Below, in pieces: positions 1 through 11,564 of a stretch of DNA of 64,000 nt; positions within the stretch are counted from its first letter, which is position 1, and every line of letters begins with the position of its first letter. Below the pieces are notes generated by a model, which saw nothing but the letters and a program-made list of their open reading frames with translations, ran no database searches and was not told where the DNA came from. The DNA is from Chlorocebus sabaeus. Taxonomy: Eukaryota > Chordata > Mammalia > Primates > Cercopithecidae. Made by a program: the position numbers and the translations under genes. The stretch is from NCBI RefSeq assembly GCF_047675955.1, contig NC_132911.1, positions 20,420,565 through 20,484,564 of the forward strand, written 5' to 3'.

Positions 1-53
1 CTTCCCTCTCAGCTCAGCTGGAATTGGTGAAACTCTCAAAAGAACATTAGATT

Positions 54-144
54 AGGTAGATAGATAGACAGACAGAGAGACAGTTTAGATAGGTAGGTAG
101 GTAGGTAGGTAGGTAGGTAGGTAGATAGATAGACAGACAGATAA
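54..144. repeat. Compound tetranucleotide microsatellite (TAGA/CAGA/TAGG)
   Basis: Interrupted runs of TAGA and CAGA flank a pure run of about nine TAGG units (near 90-122). This is an ordinary simple repeat, probably length-polymorphic. No gene or interspersed repeat is visible around it. Confidence 0.95.
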
Positions 145-791
145 AACCATCAATGTCTACAGATACATAAAAATGAGCAAGTTGATGAGGTCCTGGTGCT
201 TCCGTCAAATTTAACTAAAGACTAGCCACAGTAGGGAATGCAGGCTACACAAGCCCAGCTACTTAGAAACTTCAAAGAGCTCCCCCTTTCCAAATCTTTC
301 ATATTTTTCCATCCCACTTTGTCCTTGGCACATTCACCCTTCCTAAGGGAGAGGAACCTTTTGAATGCTTACTATGTGAAACCACTTGTGTTCATCAAAC
401 ACCTTCTTGTTACAAATGAAATACTAACTCAAAATAGCTCAGAAACAAAAAAGATAAACATTGATCCTTCAACTAGAGCTTGAAAAGGCAGGAGGGATTG
501 CAGCCTCCAGGCTCTGCATCTGTCCTCACACCTGAGTCCAGGTTGGGGCTCATTCTTTTGGGTTCCTTTGCAGGGAGAGCTGAAGCCACCAACAGTTCTG
601 GAGGCCCTGGTTTTAGGAGTGGTGAACAAAGAGAAAAGGGGACAGGTTGTCAGCCCAGCTTCAGAATGAAGATCTTGGGGGAAGGACTCCAAGAGGCTGG
701 ACATGGACCATGTGTTTTATCCTGGACCAGCATCACAGCCAAAGACCAGGGTGAGTCAAGTATGTGAGTCCCTGCCCAGATCTGCAACCAA
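145..791. other. Unique sequence, no gene recognised
   Basis: Short open frames of up to 95 codons occur on both strands, but none resembles a known protein, none has convincing splice context and no interspersed repeat is recognised. Confidence 0.5.
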
Positions 792-809
792 GGGATGGAT
801 GGATGGATG

Positions 810-855
<46 letters not shown>

Positions 856-902
856 CAGACAGGTGTCAGATAGATAGGTGATAGACAGGTGATAGATAGG
901 TG
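792..902. repeat. Compound microsatellite (GGAT)n-(GATA)n-(GACA)n
   Basis: About four to five GGAT units run into about eleven GATA units (near 809-855) and then degenerate GACA/GATA/GGTG units. It shares the GATA/GACA motif with the array at the start of the window. Open frames on the minus strand here read Ser-Ile-Tyr-Leu repeats and are translation artefacts of the repeat. Confidence 0.95.
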
Positions 903-1089
903 TTGGGTGGGCAACTTTGCAAGCAATAATAATGAGCGTGGAGGTGGATTTTTGCACAAGAGGAATTGGGCATAATAGCACTCAGAAAATCGGAACATGA
1001 GCCCCACAAACGTAAAGCAACGGATGTTCACTGAAGTATTGGAATGCATCATTTCATGTAATCCTCAGGCCAAGACTACCATTTAATAA

Positions 1090-1190
1090 GCTCGGTGAGG
1101 CAGGGCTCTAGGTGTGTTTCACATCGTATCCATGGTAGCTGGAATAGCACCTGGCTCATAACAGATCCTCAACTATGTGCTGAGTGAAAG
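1090..1190 (+). mobile_element. L2 LINE 3'-end fragment (probable)
   Basis: The segment around 1126-1188 follows the L2 3' terminus: a phrase like 'agcacctggctcataacag' and then a degenerate 'ctcaataaat...tgaatga' ending. It is heavily diverged, as expected for L2. Edges are approximate. Confidence 0.5.
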
Positions 1191-1194
1191 TGAG

Positions 1195-1300
1195 CTTCCT
1201 GCTATTATGAAGCCCATTTTATGAGGCTCGGCGGGGTGAAAGAATGGGCAGAAGGAGAGGATTTGACCTCAGGGCTGTCTGGCCTGCTTCTCCCTCCTTG
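1195..1300 (-). mobile_element. MIR SINE fragment (probable)
   Basis: The phrases 'cccattttatgaggctc' and 'atttgacctcagggctgtct' match the antisense reading of the MIR core. Strongly diverged; the orientation call depends on this match. Confidence 0.5.
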
Positions 1301-2052
1301 TACCCCATGGAACCGCCCCCTGCTGCGCAGTGCCATGAGCTCTCTGACCAGCACAGGTTTGCATTTTGCAGCCAGATACAGGCTCCACATGTGGGCCTGT
1401 CCAGTAGAGCCCTTCCTTGTCTCTGACAAGGCAAGGGAGAAAAGTGCGGCAGATGAGACCAGCTCAGGTGGGAGGCAGGCTGAGCAGGAGATGGAGGATG
1501 GGGAAAAAAATTAGAACCAACCCTAGGGAAACCTGCCTGGTCTCCTGAGCAGGTGCCAGGCAGGCCAGGGCATGGCATCTGGGGCCCCTGTTGGATTCAG
1601 AAGTAGTCCAGGTAGCTGTCAGGATCCAAGTGACACAGGGAGAAGGATGGGTCAGCTGGTGACACTAGATAGCAGGTGGATGGAGGTGTGTTTGGAGCAT
1701 AGGAGTTATCTGAGAGCAGGATTCTAGCCACATGAATAGGACCCAGGCATGGTGACCAGGCCCCAAGCAAGTCAGCCGGGGTCCAAGTAGGACTGGCCAA
1801 TGTCAGTGAGACGCTGAGGTGCCAGGCAAGACTGCTGAGGCAGAGGCAGCATGGTAGGACAAACCCATGGATTGTCTGTCAGTGGGTGCCCACAGTGCAC
1901 CCCAATATAAGGAAAGTAACTACCAGACTCATTCCAGACTCTTCCCCCAACTACACACACAGCAGCTCCTGTTGGGAAGGCTGGGGAAAAAAGGGACTGA
2001 CAGAAGAAAGGAGCAAGAAAAAAAATTACCTTGGAGTCAAAGGAAGCACGCA
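1301..2052. other. Unique sequence, no gene recognised
   Basis: No recognisable repeat, RNA gene or supported exon. Open frames up to 119 codons on both strands reflect moderately GC-rich sequence with few stops. Confidence 0.45.
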
Positions 2053-2357
2053 GGCTGGGCATAGTGGTTCCTGCCTGTAATCTCAGCACTTTGGAAGGCC
2101 AAAGTGGGCAGATCATTTGAGGTCAGGAGTTCTAGACCAACCCGGTCAACATGATGAAACTCTGTCTCTACTAAAAATACAAAAATTAGCCAGGCATGGT
2201 GGTGTGTACCTGTAATCTCAGCTACTTGGGAGACTGAGGCAGAAGAATTGCTTAAACCAGGGAGTTGAAAGTTGCAGTGAGCTGAGATCGCGCCACTGCC
2301 CTCCAGCCTAAATGACAGAGTAAGACACTGTCTCAAAAAAAAAAAAAAAAAAAAAAA
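2053..2357 (+). mobile_element. Alu element, full length, AluS-type
   Basis: The copy begins 'ggctgggcatagtgg', has both monomers joined by the A-rich linker near 2175-2190, and ends in a 23-A tail. Several CpG positions have decayed to TG/CA, giving an S-type or older appearance. A clear target duplication was not found. The minus-strand open frame across it is an Alu artefact. Confidence 0.95.
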
Positions 2358-3139
2358 GCAGGCAAAACCCACCCTTCTGGGTAGTGGGGTAGTTTTGGCT
2401 GCTTTTGTGTCTCTTTCTTCCCCTAGCTAGGCCTCTGTGGAACTGCCCCACCCCATCCCCCATTTTTCCTGTTGCCTACCTCATGGCTGACATTGCACAT
2501 CTCAACTTTTAATTTTCCAAAGTCAGACACTGCGGTTGCCCCGCAGCTGCGCATCTGAATTCTCTCCTGTCCACAGCCAGCTCTGCCCAAGTATCAGTCT
2601 GGGAAAATCTGGAAACTGAGCCCCTGATGCTATACTTTTTGGCCAAGCCCTCGCTGGCCCGAGCCTTCCCCTGTGCAGGTGCACTCTTCACAGTGAGGAG
2701 TGCTCTCTTGATATCCTGGGGTGATGTGGAATGGAAGAGTCTCTGAGGTCAGCTTTGGAAAAAAATAAAGCAAGAAGCTGAAATATCATTAGTGTTTAAC
2801 TCCTCTCTCTCCACTACTCGCCGTTAAACCAGCGAGAGGACCCAGTGTCTATGTCGGCTCATACTTTAGACACGATTCAGCCACCGAGAGTGGGTAAGTG
2901 CTGATAATTGGCTGCCCCGGAGGAGTTGTGGAGGCTGCTGCTTCCCAGGAGAGCTGCCCCATAGCTCTCAGGGCAGGAGGCCCTGGCCCTAGCACTGTGC
3001 CTCCTGGCCTGCTGTCCCTAAGGGCCCGGCCTCTGGTTGACACAGAGCCGATGCTGGCCTCGCACAGCAGCGGACTCCCTTGCCTGCAGAGCTATGCCTG
3101 CTGAGCTAACAGAGAAGCAGGGGATGGGGAAGCAGAGCT
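2358..3139. other. Unique sequence, mildly CpG-containing
   Basis: No interspersed repeat is recognised. Several CpGs are retained (2525-2560, 2815-2890, 3000-3070), but not enough for a CpG island. Small open frames on both strands have no recognisable product. Confidence 0.45.
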
Positions 3140-3340
3140 ATTAGCTCGTCTGAAGAATGCTCCCTCGATCAAATAAACGAACTGCACTGTTTACTGTGTA
3201 AACTTGGACTGAAGCAGCCACAGTGAGGGGGCTTCATAATAAGGACTGTTAATATTTATGACCGACATCAGTGGCTCCTAGCGACACAATAATGAGCCCA
3301 TTACCCCCTGAGCTGGCGTCGCCACCATATTCCAGCAGAC
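3140..3340. promoter_or_regulatory. Candidate conserved non-coding element
   Basis: A unique, repeat-free block with AT-rich motifs and retained CpGs. It contains a 15-bp forkhead-like palindrome at 3189-3203 (gtttac-tgt-gtaaac) and homeodomain-like text such as 'ataataaggactgttaat' near 3236-3253. That texture is typical of developmental enhancers. This is inference only; conservation was not measured. Confidence 0.3.
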
Positions 3341-3444
3341 GCAGAGAGGAGGAGGGAGGGGTGGGGTGGTCGGATGGGTGATGGGTGCCCAGCAGTACTG
3401 AAGGCCTTCCTGATCTGCATCTTAGAGTCCATGCAAGATGTAGA

Positions 3445-3510
3445 AGTGTCTGCTGAGTACCCACTGTGCACGGATCATTGAGCCAGTGCTGAAGATGTAA
3501 GGGATTCTAG
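3445..3510 (-). mobile_element. L2 fragment (weak)
   Basis: The text 'ctgctgagtacccactgtgc' followed by 'gccagtgctgaagatgtaag' is close to the antisense L2 3' end ('gagcacctactatgtgccag ... gtgctggggat'). Very short and diverged. Confidence 0.35.
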
Positions 3511-4004
3511 GAAACCACTGAGTAACCAGAGGAATGAGTGCTACCAGAGGTTTGACATTCAAGCTGCAGTTGGCCCCTTGTCCCTGGGTTAGGCAAGGCT
3601 TCCCAGAGTAGAAGGATATGGCTTCCCAGATGAACAGCCTCAGCTCTGGGAAGCTAGGGTGATCTTTACATAGAGAAAGTGGGCTCCCAGGACCGGGGGG
3701 CTCAGTGTCTCTCCTGCAAGACTGTCTCATTCTTCCCTAAAGGCCTCCCTGAGCTCTTCTCCAGCTCTCTCCTGGAGCAGGAGCTCCAATTTGAAGCCCT
3801 CAAAGCTGGTGAGAGTGGGCTGGCAGGAGAGGAGGCAGCAAGGGAGACAGTGAGAAGACCCCGAGTGAGCTTAGTGGCTGCACCCTGAGGCTTTGGTCCT
3901 CCCTTGAAGTGGTTGACTTAGGGCCCCCAGGGGCAGCTGCTCTCCCTGGGTGGGCCAGGCACTGATCCTTGGCACCCAGGACACTTCCTGGCCTAAATGA
4001 TCCA

Positions 4005-4112
4005 CCCTGGCTCTAGGCCTGCTCTGCCAGTCCCACTAACTGTGTGACGTTGGGCAAAGAACTTTCCTTCCCTGGCCTGATTCCATTTTTGCACAAGAAG
4101 GGATTTAGGCCA
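4005..4112 (+). mobile_element. MIR SINE
   Basis: Contains the MIR core in order: 'ctctgccagtcccactaact', 'gtgtgacgttgggcaa', then an 'acttt...ccttccctggcctgatt' stretch equivalent to the 'cctcagttt' region. Sense orientation. Confidence 0.75.
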
Positions 4113-4544
4113 GAAAGGCATCATTAGCTTGCCCTAATATAACCTGAACGGCTTGAAGAAGCCAGACCCAGGATGTGTACATGCATGGAGAAAAGCAGAA
4201 AGGGGGAGGGGGGTGCCAGCCAAGGCACTTTGGTCCAAGGCTAGGCTTCTTGGGGTCCAAGAACCCCCAAATTGTAGGCCACAGCGTATGTGTGCATATA
4301 GCATTCATTATTCTTAAGTAGCTCAGAAACAGTTCAGAATCACTGCATGCAGCCCTAAGGTTCTTTCAAATTCTGAGATCCTCTAGTTCTGAAACTCCCA
4401 CACCCCATGGAACTCTCTCCCTGAGTTACGTTATGAACGGGGTTGTCCGAGTGTCTCTGGATGCACAGTGGGGCAGCCTTCAGGAATGGAGAGATCACTG
4501 GGGCTGGCACCCATGTGGTGTATTCACATATCACAAGGGTGAGG

Positions 4545-4868
4545 ACACAGCTTTTGGAGTTAGACCTTGTTTGGAATCTGAGCTCTCTGATTACAGTGAT
4601 GCCTGTAAGTCTTAGTCTCTTCATCTGTGAAATTGGCATCATAATGCAGGGTGACTCTATGTCTGAAAACACAGGTGAATACATAATGAGCCATTTATAG
4701 ATAGTACATTACAGTCCATGATAAAATAATACTGTGTGTTAAGATTGCATGGCCACTTCCTAGTAGCATCTACATCAGAGGGTGGTTTAGAGGATTCTAC
4801 GCAATGATGAATATAAATTCCCTGGCACAATGCATGTGCCAATAAATGTTACCAATAATAATAATTAT
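4545..4868 (+). mobile_element. MIR SINE with an internal non-matching segment
   Basis: The first part (4545-4655) has the MIR phrases 'tcttcatctgtgaaattggc'. The 3' part (about 4790-4868) has 'ccctggcacaatgcatg' and 'ccaataaatgtt' followed by TAA-rich text, the MIR 3' end. About 130 bp between them do not match MIR and may be an insertion or extra divergence. Confidence 0.65.
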
Positions 4869-7475
4869 CACAACGTTTATCTCTGTGCCATGCAGATCAG
4901 TGTCCTGGGCTAATGTTCACCTCTTGCCTCCACCAGGTGGTGCCTCTGATTATGAGCACACCCTCGAGTTCGCCCGAAGTGCAGTGTGGAAGGAGGATTC
5001 CTGAATTTGGAGGCCTCAGTGGGAGCAGATAGACCCAAGAGGAGACAAACTAGGAGTCCAGTCAAGCCACTGGAGGCCCAGAGGATCTTGCAAGGACAGT
5101 AGACATGTGGTTTAGAGGAACAAAGGGCAGGCAGCAGAGTCCAGCAGTAGCTGAGACAGTGGTACAAGGGAGGCTGCCTAATTTATAGCACCCCATGGTC
5201 CCCAAGTGCTGATTGTGGCCCCAGAGGAGCCAGAGACCAGCAGGTGAGTTCTATTCTTGATTGCTGCGGGTTCACAGGTGCTGTGATTACTTCTCAGCAG
5301 GGCGGTGGGAGGGGTGGCCAAAGTGAAAGCAATGCAAATGGTGTGGGCAGCTGAGTAGCATTTTCCATGCTGCTCTTTCCCCATCATTCTTTCATTAAAG
5401 TGGAGCCAGGAACTTTGAGGGGGTGGGGCATAGTAGCTGTTGGGTAGAGATGCTTATAGCGAAGCTAGAAGGTCTCTCCTGAGTTCTTCAAATGAAAATC
5501 AGATCCCTAAGGGTTCAGGATGAAGCATAGTTTGGGAGGAGGGGAGGCTGTTTGATGGATGGAAAGAACAAAAAAATCTATTAGCAGTGCTTTGAGCTCC
5601 TTAGAGAACAGTTCCTGAGGAAGCCAAGTAAATAACTTCCTGATACCCAAGATTTGTTAATTAAGCACTTTGAACAGGCTTTGGGAGGAGGGGCAGACAA
5701 CTGTAGAATCCGACTTCTGAGTCTCCTGGCCTCAGGAGAGAGGGCATGTGTCTCAGTGGCCAGAGGTGTCTCCCAGCCTCCGTGTAAGGGATGGGGCTGC
5801 TTCACTACAAGAGGGAGACCTGGTGCATGGTGGAACCCCACGTAGAGAGGACAGGGCAGGGCCTGAGCTGTGCACACGGTGGCACATGTGTTGTGCTGTC
5901 CTTCTTGACCCCGTGAGCTGTGTGTCATGCAGAGCTAGCAACACCTGACATGTCCAGGAGAAAAGCCACCCGGCCTCACCCAAGGGGACTCCGGGAGGAA
6001 TGTCTGCCCCTGGATCCCAGCATCTCTGCAGCGGTGCATCATGCATCTGGTTTAAGCCCAGGAGATCCTGGGCTCCCCTTCTGATGTGCACATGCTCCTG
6101 GGAAAAGTAACGCATGGAATCGCTGTGTCTTCTTTAAGGGAGGTTGTTCAGATCTGAGAGTTCCTTGATTGGAAAAAGGGGGCCAAAGAGGAGAAAGAGA
6201 AGGTAGCACTAAGAGAAAGAGGAGGGGAGGGAGCTGGAGGCTGCTCCTCCACCCAGCCTGAGGGAAGCAGACACCAAACCTCACCACAGAACTCCTTAGC
6301 CTGCTCAGGGGCCTGAAGCTTGCTCCAGAAGAGGCCCAAGGAAGAGAGAGGAAAGAGGATAAGGAGCTGGGGACAGAGAATAGAACTCCTGAGGGCTGAT
6401 ACCAAGAACTTGTTTGCTTTTTTCTCCCCAAGGGGTCTTCAGGCAAGTCTAATCTGGGTCACTGTCCTGGTTCTGGGGAGTAGACCTAAATGAGCCGCTC
6501 ATTCTCCAACACCCCTCCCGTCCTCGTCAGGTGGTTTTCCTGTGTGACCTCATCCACTTGGTGTCATTCCTACAAAGGGCCTATGAAAAATAAATGTCTG
6601 GTCCATGGAATCTTCATGTGGAGGAGTCCTGGAGGGGGAGGAATCCTAGGTGGGCCCCTTGTATAGGAGAGAAAAATTCTTAAAGTAAAGTGAATGTGTC
6701 CAGCCTGGCTGCCACACCAAATCTCCCAGGTCTAATTCAGCCAGCCCTTCCCAGACAGTAGGCTGAGTCTCATCCCCATGCAAGAATCATGAGTTACCCT
6801 GACTCCAGCCTTGTGGGAAATTCCCCATGACAACCAGGTGGAAACCTAGCCTCTCTATCGCAGCCTGAGAGAGAGGCCTCACACCCAGCACCACATCCCA
6901 CAGTTCTGCACAAAGCCAGCCCAGTTTGAAGACAAAGAGAAGGAACTCCCCTTTCTTCATGTGGAAGATACATGCACACATAAGTCTAGCTGAGGACATG
7001 ATAAGGAAAAGCTCATGGACGTTCCAAGATGGGCTGGGCCATGTACAGCTGTGTCATGCTGAGTCCCTGGGCACTGAGGAGGGTGGTCGGTGGGAGAGGA
7101 TGCTGGTAGCTGGGAAGACCTGGGTGAAATCTGAGTTGGTGACAGGCATTGTCCCTGTCTTTCCACGCTCTGTGCAGCATCATCCCCAATGAGGCCCAGG
7201 ATGGGGTTCCCCCATAGCAGATGGGCAGAAGAAAAGTGCGGAGGAAGCACAGAGAGCCGGGGGGCTCAGGAGGGAGGGCGGCTGCCACTGCCTCACCCAT
7301 TCCTTTCTATGTGGTTCTAGTCCAGGCTGCTGATGCTGTCCTTGGTGTTCCTGGCTGAGAGGAGGGGGTCTGTCTCCTGTTCCCGCCTTTGCTTTCTGCA
7401 CCTAACTTTCCCCCAGCCTCAGCTTCCTCCTTACCTCTGCCAGCTTATTTATTCCCCGTAGTGACTGAAAGCTAG
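4869..7475. other. Unique sequence, no gene recognised
   Basis: About 2.6 kb without a recognisable interspersed repeat. Several open frames of 60-135 codons lie on both strands in the purine-rich stretch 6140-6450; they overlap one another antisense and show no protein signature. A purine-rich block (6170-6235) explains part of the low stop density. Confidence 0.45.
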
Positions 7476-7667
7476 AGATGTTTATTTCCTTTTTATTTTT
7501 TTGAGAAGGATCTTGCTCTGTCACCCAGGCTAGAGTGCAGCGGCGTGATCTCAGCTCACTGTAGCCTCTGCCTCCCGGATTCAAGCTGTCCCTCCCGCCT
7601 CAGCCTCCCCAGTAGCTGAGATTACAGGCACGCACCACGACGCTTGGCTAAGATGTTCATTTCCTTT
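7476..7667 (-). mobile_element. Alu right-monomer copy (FRAM-like or 5'-truncated Alu) with target duplication
   Basis: The element body (7494-7650) is antisense: a T-rich tail, then 'cttgctctgtcacccaggct' and the right-monomer-specific insertion, stopping where the Alu linker would begin. Flanking copies 'agatgtttatttccttt' (7476) and 'agatgttcatttccttt' (7651) form a 17-bp target-site duplication with one mismatch, showing retrotransposition by L1 machinery of a copy limited to the right monomer. Confidence 0.85.
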
Positions 7668-8094
7668 GAAAAGATAAGGAAACAGGCTCGGGGTTGTGGA
7701 AGACCACTCTGCCTGGGAAGTGCGGAGCCTGGATGTGCACGCAGTTTCCTGACAGGGCAGCCCCAGTTGTTCTGCTGTTACGCACACTGCACTTGTTGGT
7801 ACACTCTGGAATATCCTGCCATTGGGCCTCATCTAAATTTGTCCTTCCACGACTGCTGCCCAGGTCTCAGACTCATAATTTCACTTTCCCTTAAAGGTAA
7901 GGCTGGCGTTTAGAGTAAGAAGCAAAGTAGTCCGCTATCTGGGAGAGGAGGACCCTTTTGTGTGTGATGTGCCCAGGAGTACTGCAGAATCAATAACCGT
8001 GGACTCCTCTGAACCTCCGAGACATAAGCCATTCCTGTCGTTTGAGGTACCATGGGCCATAAGGATGGTCAGAAGGGCAACCTCTTTAAAACCA
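7668..8094. other. Unique sequence, no gene recognised
   Basis: No repeat or supported exon seen. Short open frames (up to 89 codons) overlap in several frames and have no recognisable product. Confidence 0.45.
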
Positions 8095-9570
8095 TTAAGA
8101 GCAACTACGTATCATTCCAAGACTGAAAGAGCAGTATGCCTAGGATGTAAACTCTCTCAAATTCATCTGTGAATTCCACACAATCACAATCACAATCAAA
8201 ATTCAAGCAGAATTTTTTTAAAAATAGAATTTGACAAGCTGGTACTAAAATGTGTATAGCAATGCAAAACATCTAAAATAGCCCAAATGATTTTGAAAAA
8301 GAACTGGGTTGGAGAACCCACCCTCGCTGATTTTAAGACCTACTGAAGAGCTATTTTACTCACGACTGCATAGCGCTGGCATAGGGTGGACTTATATATC
8401 AATGAGGCAGAATAGAGAGTCAAGAAATAGACACATACATGTATGTCTAATTTATTCTCAAAAGAGGAGGCAAGACAGTTTGATGAATGAAAGGAAAATC
8501 TTTTCAACAAACTGTTCTGGAACAACTAAAAGTCCATACGGAAAGGAAAAGAAAAAAAAAAAAACATGAACCTTTATCCTTACTTTATTCTCACCATACT
8601 GAAAACGTGACTTGAAGTGGATTTTAACCTAAATATGAAAGCCAACTGTAGACTTTTAGAAAAAGCCGTAGGAGAAAACCTTCACAATCTTGAGTTAGGC
8701 AGATATTTCTTAGGACACAAAAAGCATAAACCATTAACAAAAAACAGTGATAAATTGAACTTTATCAAAATTTAGAACTTCTGCTCTTTGAAAACTACCA
8801 TTAGGAAAACACAAGCTGCAGATCAGAAGAAAATATTTATAATAAGTATATCTGACAAAGAACTTACATCTGAAGTATGTAAAGAACTCTTACAACTTAA
8901 GAGTTCACAGACACCTTCCAAAAGAGAACATAGAAATGCCAAATAAGCCCATGAAAAAATGCTCAGCATCATTAGTTCATCAGAAGAAGTGTCAATTAAA
9001 ACTGTGGATATTATTACACACTCCCTGGAATGGTTATAAAGACTAATAATCCTTAGTATTACTTCGTATCTGGAGCAATAATCACACAAATGATGCTGCT
9101 ATGAATGTAAAATGGTACAACCACTTTTGAAAACAGTTTGGTAGTTTCTAACAAGGTTAAACATAAATTTACCATATGAGATGCCAACTGGACACTGAGG
9201 TACTTAGCAAAGTAAAAGGAAAACAAATGTCCCCACAAAGACTTACACAGGGAGTACAAAACACACAGTAGCTCCAAACTGCTGTGTCATAAAAGCTTCA
9301 AACACATGTCAATCAACAGGTGAATGAATAAAAATCCTGTAAGCTGGAGGTTCACAGCTTGACTTAAATACAGCCATTTCACGAATCGTCTTTTTAAATT
9401 ACAAACATAGGTTTGTAATGTCATACTAGCAGTTTAAAAAGATGAGCTCATGATGCATTCAGCAATATGGATTACTCACACCACATTCTGCTGTGTGAAA
9501 TAAGCCAGGCATAAAACAGTACACATCACAAGATTCTGTTCATATCAATCTCTAGAAAAGACTGATCAAC

Positions 9571-10466
9571 TGTTACAGCAATTGTAAATAATGCTGCAAT
9601 GAACATACATGTGCATGTATCTCTGTAATAGAATGCTTTCTATTTCTTTGGGTATATACCCAGGAATGGGATTGCTGGATCAAATGTTATTTCTGGTTTA
9701 GATGTTTGAGGAATTGCCATATTGTCTTCCACAATGGTTGAACTAATTTACATTCCCACCAATAGTGTAAAAGTGTTCTTATTTCTCTGCAACCTCACCA
9801 GCATCTGTTGCTTCTTGACTTTTAAGTAATGGCCATTATGTCTGGTGTGAGATGGTATCTCATTGTGGTTTTGATTGCATTTCTCTAATGATCAGTGATG
9901 TTGAGCTTTTTTGCATGTTTGTTGGCTGCATGAATGTCTTCTTTTGAGAAGTGTCTGTTCATGTCCTTTGCCCACTTTTTGATGGGACTGTTTGTTTTTT
10001 TTCTTGTAAATTTGTTTAACTTCCTTGTAGACTCTGGATATTAGACCTTTGTCTGATAGATTGCAAAAATTTTCTCCCACTCTATGGCATACATATGCAT
10101 GGAATACTATGCAGCCATGAAAAGGAATGAGATCATATCCTTTGCAGGGATGTGGATGGAGCTGGAAGCCATTATCCTCAGCAAACTAAACACAGGAACA
10201 GAAAACCAAACACCACATGTTCTCACTTATAAGTGGGAGCTGAACAATGAGAACACATGGACACAGGGAGGGGAACAACATACACTGAGGTCTGTTGGGG
10301 GGCAGGGTGAGGGAAAGGAGAGCATTAGAAAAAAACGGCTAACATATGCTGGGCTTAATACCTAGGTGATGTGTTGATAAGTGCAGCAAACCACTGTGGC
10401 ACACGTTTACCTGTGTAACAAACCTGCACATATACCCTGGAACTTAAAAATAAAGTCACAGCAAAT
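9571..10466 (+). mobile_element. L1PA insertion with 5' inversion (twin priming)
   Basis: Positions 9581-10085 are L1 ORF2 distal sequence in antisense (for example 'gggattgctggatcaaatg', 'tgatcagtgatgttgagc'). From about 10086 the sequence turns to sense, with the last part of ORF2 and the 3' UTR ('gcaaaccactgtggcacacg', 'taacaaacctgcacat'), ending in a short A-rich tail. The two parts are adjacent regions of L1 with roughly 60 bp of consensus missing at the junction, the signature of twin priming. Approximate target duplication: 'gttacagcaatt' (9572) and 'gtcacagcaaat' (10455). The 93-codon frame at 10084-10365 is an L1 remnant, not a gene. Confidence 0.85.
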
Positions 10467-10552
10467 AGATGAGGGTTGTCTAGAGCCAGGAGTGGAAACT
10501 GATTGTGTAAAGGCACAAGAAAACATTTTGATATGATAAAAATATCCTACAC

Positions 10553-10697
10553 TTTTTTAAAATTTATTTTTATTTTTCATAGAGACAGGGTCTCACTGTA
10601 TTGCTCAGGCTGGCCTCAAACTCCTAGGATCAGGCAATCCTCCCACCTCGACCTCCCAAAATGTTAGGATTACAGACATAAGTCATTGTACCCAGCC
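10553..10697 (-). mobile_element. Alu left-monomer copy (FLAM-like)
   Basis: Antisense text starts with a T-rich tail, then 'gagacagggtctcactgta' and ends 'cattgtacccagcc', which is the left Alu monomer only. There is no right monomer or linker. It sits inside the L1M 3' UTR. Confidence 0.85.
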
Positions 10698-10904
10698 CTG
10701 ATATTTTATGTATCTTGATTGTAGTGGTGGCTATAAAGACATACATTTGTGTGAGTGTGTCCATGTATACATATATCTGAACATATATTTGTATTATGTA
10801 CTCATCAAAATGAACATTTAAAGTGAGGGCATTTTATTGTATATAAGCTATAACTCACTGAAGTTGTTGTAAAAAACAACATATATCAAGCCTTTCTGAC
10901 CTGC

Positions 10905-11455
10905 TTACTTCTAACCATTACAGTTCCCACTGCACTTAAAGCCCTGACTCCTCACCGCATTCTACAGCGCCCTGCATGGTCTGGTGCCATCTCTCACCAC
11001 TGTTTCCAAGGTCATTGTCTTCTAGGCACACTGGCCTGCTGTTATTCCCTTCTGTGGCCCTCCCCACAGGTAGCCCCACTGCCTATACTGCTCTACGCTC
11101 AGCGCTGTGTCCCTTGCCTATAGGGTCTCCACCCCAATAATTCTCTACTTAGCCTTTACTGCGAGTCATCATCATTAGCTCCCCAGTTTAAATGTTGTCC
11201 CCCGACTATGTTTGTCCATGACACTCTCTTCCTACCTAGGCCTTATCACAATTTATATGTACATGTGAATTAATGTGGTGTCCTCTTTTTAAACGTTTTT
11301 CCTACTCTAGACTGTAAGATCAAAACAGGACCAAGTTTGCTTTGTCCCCTACTGCATCCCTAGCATCTAGCAATGTCCCTGCAGATAGCTGAGTCTCCAT
11401 AAATATTTGGTAGATAAAAGGATGGACAAATGGATAAATCAATGAATCAATAGTT
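10905..11455 (+). mobile_element. L2 LINE, 3' portion
   Basis: Follows the L2 3' region over about 550 bp: 'ccctgcatggtctggtgcca', 'cacactggcctgctgttatt', 'ggccttatcacaatttatat', 'gactgtaagatcaaaacagg', 'tgcatccctagcatctagca', then 'ataaatatttggtagataaa'. Non-coding relic. Confidence 0.8.
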
Positions 11456-11564
11456 TTCTTTAGGAAGTTGTTAGGAATCAGTGGATCACTATGGTGAGGG
11501 CTACATGTGGTGGAATAAAGGACTCAGCCTTGGGTGTGAGGCCCTGGCTCTCTCACTAATGCAC

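Larger units (their letters stand above)
8095..10880 (+). mobile_element. L1M (old LINE-1) 3' half, interrupted twice
   Basis: The text follows the distal part of an L1M ORF2 and its 3' UTR (for example 'tttgatgaatgaaaggaaaa', 'caaaagagaacatagaaatg', 'tgtatcttgattgtagtggt', 'gggcattttattgtatataa'). It is broken by a twin-primed L1PA at 9571-10454 and by an Alu left monomer at 10553-10697. The L1M resumes in register after each. No frame longer than about 88 codons remains, so it is a pseudogene throughout. A small 9-bp inverted repeat (9398-9419) and an AATCAC triplet array (8180-8200) lie within it. Confidence 0.85.

Noticed and set aside
54..902. Possible CRISPR-like regularly spaced repeats
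   Set aside because: Units are contiguous tetranucleotides without spacers, in a primate genome; ordinary microsatellites.
733..1052. Ser/Tyr/Ile/Leu repeat 'proteins' on the minus strand
   Set aside because: Translation of the GATA microsatellite.
9398..9419. 9-bp inverted repeat attacaaac/gtttgtaat
   Set aside because: Lies within old L1M sequence and is short enough to be chance.
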